DNA of 7,168 bases from Nitrospira sp. (lineage in GTDB: Bacteria; Nitrospirota; Nitrospiria; Nitrospirales; Nitrospiraceae), in assembly GCA_025360665.1 (NCBI GenBank), contig JANYBU010000344.1:1-7168 (forward strand), written 5' to 3'. Position 1 is the stretch's first letter, and each line of letters starts with the position of its first letter. This document shows positions 4,719 to 7,168 of the stretch, piece after piece. A program made the position numbers and the translations under genes. Below the pieces are notes generated by a model, which worked only from the letters and a program-made list of their open reading frames with translations, did no database searches and was not told the DNA's origin.

Positions 4719-5069
4719 ATGACGACTGAGTTGAGGTGGCATCTGCGTGTTCGAGTTCTAGCGCCCTTGGTCTGTTCATTTGCACGCATCGGCTTGCAAC
4801 GGTGGTCAGCTGCTGAATGTGCCGGGTTGGGCGTCGTGCTCGTTGTTTCGTTGAATGGTGCAAAAGTCATGAGTCCGGCCTCCATGAACCCGGGAGATCA
4901 GTTCCCGATCAGTCTGCGTTTGCCGAATCAGACTGTGATGGTGAATGTGGATGCACCAGTGCGATGCGGCAATCGTCTCACTTTCAGGTTGAAGGTTACC
5001 GCTGTTTCTCAACTCGCTGATACCCGTACGCAAAAACTTCTCTCCCGTGCGTCATCGCCACGGGCATAG
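4719..5069 (+). CDS. Diverged PilZ-like protein, paralogue of the upstream gene
   Basis: Starting at ATG 4719 the protein has 116 residues. This start has AGAGAGG at spacing 5; the in-frame ATG at 4692 has no ribosome-binding site. It aligns without gaps to the first PilZ protein over the N-terminal two thirds, sharing RxxxR (R6-W-H-L-R10), APxVC, LGVV, the SxxG of motif 2, PGD and SLRLP. The Asp that should open motif 2 is Val (V42), and the FGL of the closing strand is FRL. In this family the Asp contacts the guanine of c-di-GMP, so ligand binding is probably weakened or lost. Some PilZ proteins (the original PilZ) do not bind c-di-GMP and act by protein contact. A tandem duplication followed by divergence explains the pair. 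It converges on the assembly ATPase gene. Confidence 0.75.
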   Translation: MTTELRWHLRVRVLAPLVCSFARIGLQRWSAAECAGLGVVLVVSLNGAKVMSPASMNPGDQFPISLRLPNQTVMVNVDAPVRCGNRLTFRLKVTAVSQLADTRTQKLLSRASSPRA

Positions 5070-5349
5070 GCTCATTCTTTAATGAAGTTCTTTGCAGGCC
5101 TTTTCCTCATGAAGGGGGAGAAGGAATGCGGAGCAGCCATGCGCTAAGGTGCTTGACAGGACCGATACGTCTATCTTTGTCGATAAAGCGGCGGAGGAAC
5201 GATGTTCTGCTGCTCGCGTGGATCGGCCGAGGTTCGCACGGTTCCAGGGATGGAGATAAAGGGGTGAGCGGATGTGTTTCGCGTGAGATGGAAACTATGG
5301 GGTGAAGCGTCCCTCCTTGAGTTGTCGTGTCTACGTTGTTTGAGAGCGA
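5070..5349. other. Convergent intergenic region with hairpin
   Basis: These 280 bases separate the PilZ-like gene from the converging ATPase gene. CCTTTTCC (5099-5106) pairs with GGAGAAGG (5117-5124), eight pairs with one wobble and a 10-base loop, but without a T-run on either strand. A TTGACA (5153-5158) is present without a convincing -10 at 16-18 bases. A tiny reading frame with a strong ribosome-binding site lies at 5202-5267. Confidence 0.35.
5202..5267 (+). CDS. Possible 21-residue peptide
   Basis: ATG at 5202 follows GGAGG at spacing 4, and a TTGACA hexamer lies about 45 bases upstream. The frame encodes MFCCSRGSAEVRTVPGMEIK plus a final Gly, then TGA. The CC pair near the start is unusual. 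The strong start signal is the only support; a chance purine run is a real alternative. Confidence 0.2.
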   Translation: MFCCSRGSAEVRTVPGMEIKG

Positions 5350-7168
5350 TTACTTGATGGCCACCGCCTTCACTTCCTTGAATGTGGTGTGGCCAAGCAG
5401 GGCCTTCTGAACTCCATCCTGCATGAGGGTGGTCATACCCTCTTCAATGGCAGTCATTAGCATCTCTTCAGTCCTCGCCTTCGTCTGAATCATGCGTTTG
5501 AGTTTGTCCGATCCCAGAAGCAACTCGTGCAGAGCCACTCGTCCCTTAAAGCCAGTGCGATTGCAGGTTTCACATCCCTTTCCACGGGCCAGGCGGAAGG
5601 TGTTGTCCTGTGGGATGCCGAGCTTGTCCCAATGTTCAGGTCCATAGCCCTGGCGGATTTCCTCGTATTCTGCCGGTGTCCCGACATACTGCTCCTTACA
5701 GTCCTTACAAATTCGACGGGTGAGGCGCTGGGCAAGGACTCCCAACATCGCATCGGCAAAACTAAACGAGTCGCAGCCCATATCGAGAAGTCGAGTGACG
5801 GTTTCCACCGCGCTGTTTGTGTGGAGTGTGCTCATGACGAGGTGTCCGGTCAATGAGGCTTCAATGCCGATTTCAGCCGTTTCTTTATCTCGCATTTCAC
5901 CGACCATGATCACGTCTGGGTCTGCCCGGAGAAATGCGCGCATGGCCGCGGCAAAGGTGAAGTTGATCTTCGGCTGAACTTGAACCTGCCGGAGCCCATA
6001 TTGTGTGATTTCAACGGGGTCCTCCGCCGTCCAAATCTTAATGTCGGGCGTGTTGATGAAGCCGAGGACGGAGTGCAGGGTCGTGGTTTTTCCTGAGCCG
6101 GTTGGTCCGACGCAGAGAATGATGCCATAGGGTTTTGCGGCGATCTCCTTGATCGCGCTAAGATTCCGGTCTGAAAACCCCATTTTGTCGAGCGGCAAGG
6201 GCTCGCTGGCCGCGAGTAGACGCATGACCACGTCTTCGTTATGTCCAGCGGTCGGAATCGTCGCAACGCGCAACTCGATTTCCCTGCTTTCCGACAGTTT
6301 GAATTTGATCTTGCCGTCTTGGGGCTTGCGCCGTTCTGCAATGTCGAGGCTGGCCATGATCTTCAGGCGTGACACGATGGCGCGGCGATAGCTTTGCGGG
6401 ATCTTCATGTACTCGAAGCAATCTCCGTCGACCCGAAATCGGACAAGCGTTTCACGCTTTTCGCCATAGGGTTCGACGTGAATATCTGAGGCGCCTTGTC
6501 GATAGGCATCGGCAATGATCTGATTGGCCAGTCGCACGATGGCATTGTCGTTTTCGTCGAGCCCGCCGCCGGCATCCTCCGCTGTCTCCTCTTGGGATTC
6601 GTTGACGAGTTCGCCGAGAATGTCGGAGACGTTTTCATCTAATTTTCGCGAGCCGGTATCTCCCTGTCCCTGTCCGGTGGCGGCGCCGAGGAACTGGGCG
6701 ATATCACGACGGAGGCTGATCGCAAAGCGAATGTTGAGACCGGGGAACGTCCTCTTGATATCCGCCACGCGATCGAGATCGCCGGGGTCGTCCGTCAGAA
6801 TTTCGATGGCGGTCCGGTCCCGCTTGAGGGGCATCCAGTGGTTTTTTTTGAGGTAGTCGACGTTCAGATTCTTCAGAAGCTCGACATCGACAATTGTTCG
6901 ATCACTGTACTCGATGTAGGGGCATTTGTGAAACAGGGCGAGGGACTTGCCGATCTCGAGCTTTGGCACTTTGTACTTCTCAATCAGGATGCTCTCGAAG
7001 TCCGACACGCCTTTCCGTGATTCAGTAATCGCCTGGTCCAATTCGTTCTGGGTAATGCGGTTGTTCGTGACCAGGAGGTCGAACTTGGTTGGATTCTTCT
7101 TCGAGATCTTGCGGAGATTGAAGAAGGCGATGCCGAGTGCCTTTGCAATCTCCGCGACGGATTCTTCG
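5350..7168 (-). CDS. GspE/PilB-family secretion or pilus assembly ATPase (N terminus outside window)
   Basis: The frame stays open to the right edge (605 residues visible), so the TTG at 7041 is internal and not the start. These hexameric cytoplasmic ATPases power type II secretion or type IV pilus extension. Seen, in visible-residue numbering: a divergent N-terminal GspE/MshEN-like region (about 25-160), an acidic linker (about 175-207), the N2-type segment ASDIHVEP (226-233), Walker A GPTGSGKT (354-361), the Asp box AEDPVEIT (381-388), Walker B DPDVIMVGEMRD (416-427; GEMRD where GEIRD is common), the His box region LVMSTLHTN (443-451), and the zinc-binding Cys pairs C487/C490 and C532/C535. 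An intact tetracysteine motif and all catalytic boxes indicate a working assembly ATPase rather than a PilT-type retraction motor, which lacks the zinc site. GspE versus PilB cannot be settled here. It converges with the PilZ pair. Confidence 0.93.
   Translation of the reverse strand, partial: EESVAEIAKALGIAFFNLRKISKKNPTKFDLLVTNNRITQNELDQAITESRKGVSDFESILIEKYKVPKLEIGKSLALFHKCPYIEYSDRTIVDVELLKNLNVDYLKKNHWMPLKRDRTAIEILTDDPGDLDRVADIKRTFPGLNIRFAISLRRDIAQFLGAATGQGQGDTGSRKLDENVSDILGELVNESQEETAEDAGGGLDENDNAIVRLANQIIADAYRQGASDIHVEPYGEKRETLVRFRVDGDCFEYMKIPQSYRRAIVSRLKIMASLDIAERRKPQDGKIKFKLSESREIELRVATIPTAGHNEDVVMRLLAASEPLPLDKMGFSDRNLSAIKEIAAKPYGIILCVGPTGSGKTTTLHSVLGFINTPDIKIWTAEDPVEITQYGLRQVQVQPKINFTFAAAMRAFLRADPDVIMVGEMRDKETAEIGIEASLTGHLVMSTLHTNSAVETVTRLLDMGCDSFSFADAMLGVLAQRLTRRICKDCKEQYVGTPAEYEEIRQGYGPEHWDKLGIPQDNTFRLARGKGCETCNRTGFKGRVALHELLLGSDKLKRMIQTKARTEEMLMTAIEEGMTTLMQDGVQKALLGHTTFKEVKAVAIK

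Noticed and set aside
7039..7041. TTG as start codon of the ATPase
   Set aside because: The frame continues open for 42 more codons to the edge with N-domain-like sequence, so the true start lies outside the window.
1..7168. CRISPR array, tRNA, rRNA, insertion sequence or integrase
   Set aside because: I saw no regularly spaced repeats, no tRNA T-arm with matching acceptor stem, no rRNA-like conserved block and no transposase motif on either strand.

Overview
The window reads as chromosomal DNA from a free-living Gram-negative bacterium of mid-range GC. It carries a lipoprotein signal peptide, a GspE/PilB-type assembly ATPase, PilZ proteins and an RhlE-type DEAD-box helicase. The style of the small basic proteins and intergenic regions suggests Nitrospirota (Nitrospira-like) or a related deltaproteobacterial lineage. 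This is an impression from protein style, not a database result.

Layout. Positions 1-323 (minus) hold the N-terminal third of a membrane fatty-acid (acyl-CoA type) desaturase that runs off the left edge, with a good sigma70-like promoter and operator-like repeats in front of it. A 591-base non-coding stretch follows, with a strong imperfect hairpin (454-500), a promoter candidate (719-747) and a perfect 7-bp inverted repeat (807-823). The RNA helicase gene (915-2168, plus) begins with TTG. Positions 2169-2617 hold two small, weakly supported plus-strand reading frames; the first looks frameshifted and the second overlaps its stop as TGATG. On the minus strand, 2618-3162 encodes two very basic small proteins. 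The downstream one has no ATG, GTG or TTG start, and its only plausible start is ATC behind a near-perfect Shine-Dalgarno. Positions 3163-3790 are mostly non-coding with inverted repeats. At 3791-4029 there is a small lipoprotein whose C-terminal half sits in the -1 frame.

Positions 4164-5069 (plus) carry two tandem PilZ-type genes that align without gaps over their first 80 residues. The first keeps both c-di-GMP-binding signatures; the second has lost the Asp of the DxSxxG motif. The ribosome-binding site and start codon of the first lie inside a 12-bp hairpin. Converging from the right edge is a GspE/PilB-family ATPase (5350-7168, minus; N terminus outside the window). PilZ proteins and type IV pilus or type II secretion ATPases are often functionally linked, so the right half may be a small c-di-GMP/surface-appendage neighbourhood. 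The genes converge, so they are not one operon.

The observations most worth a second look are the start-codon-sequestering hairpin before the first PilZ gene, the diverged PilZ pair, the ATC-initiated small basic protein and the frameshifted lipoprotein. I found no CRISPR array, tRNA, rRNA or intact mobile element.
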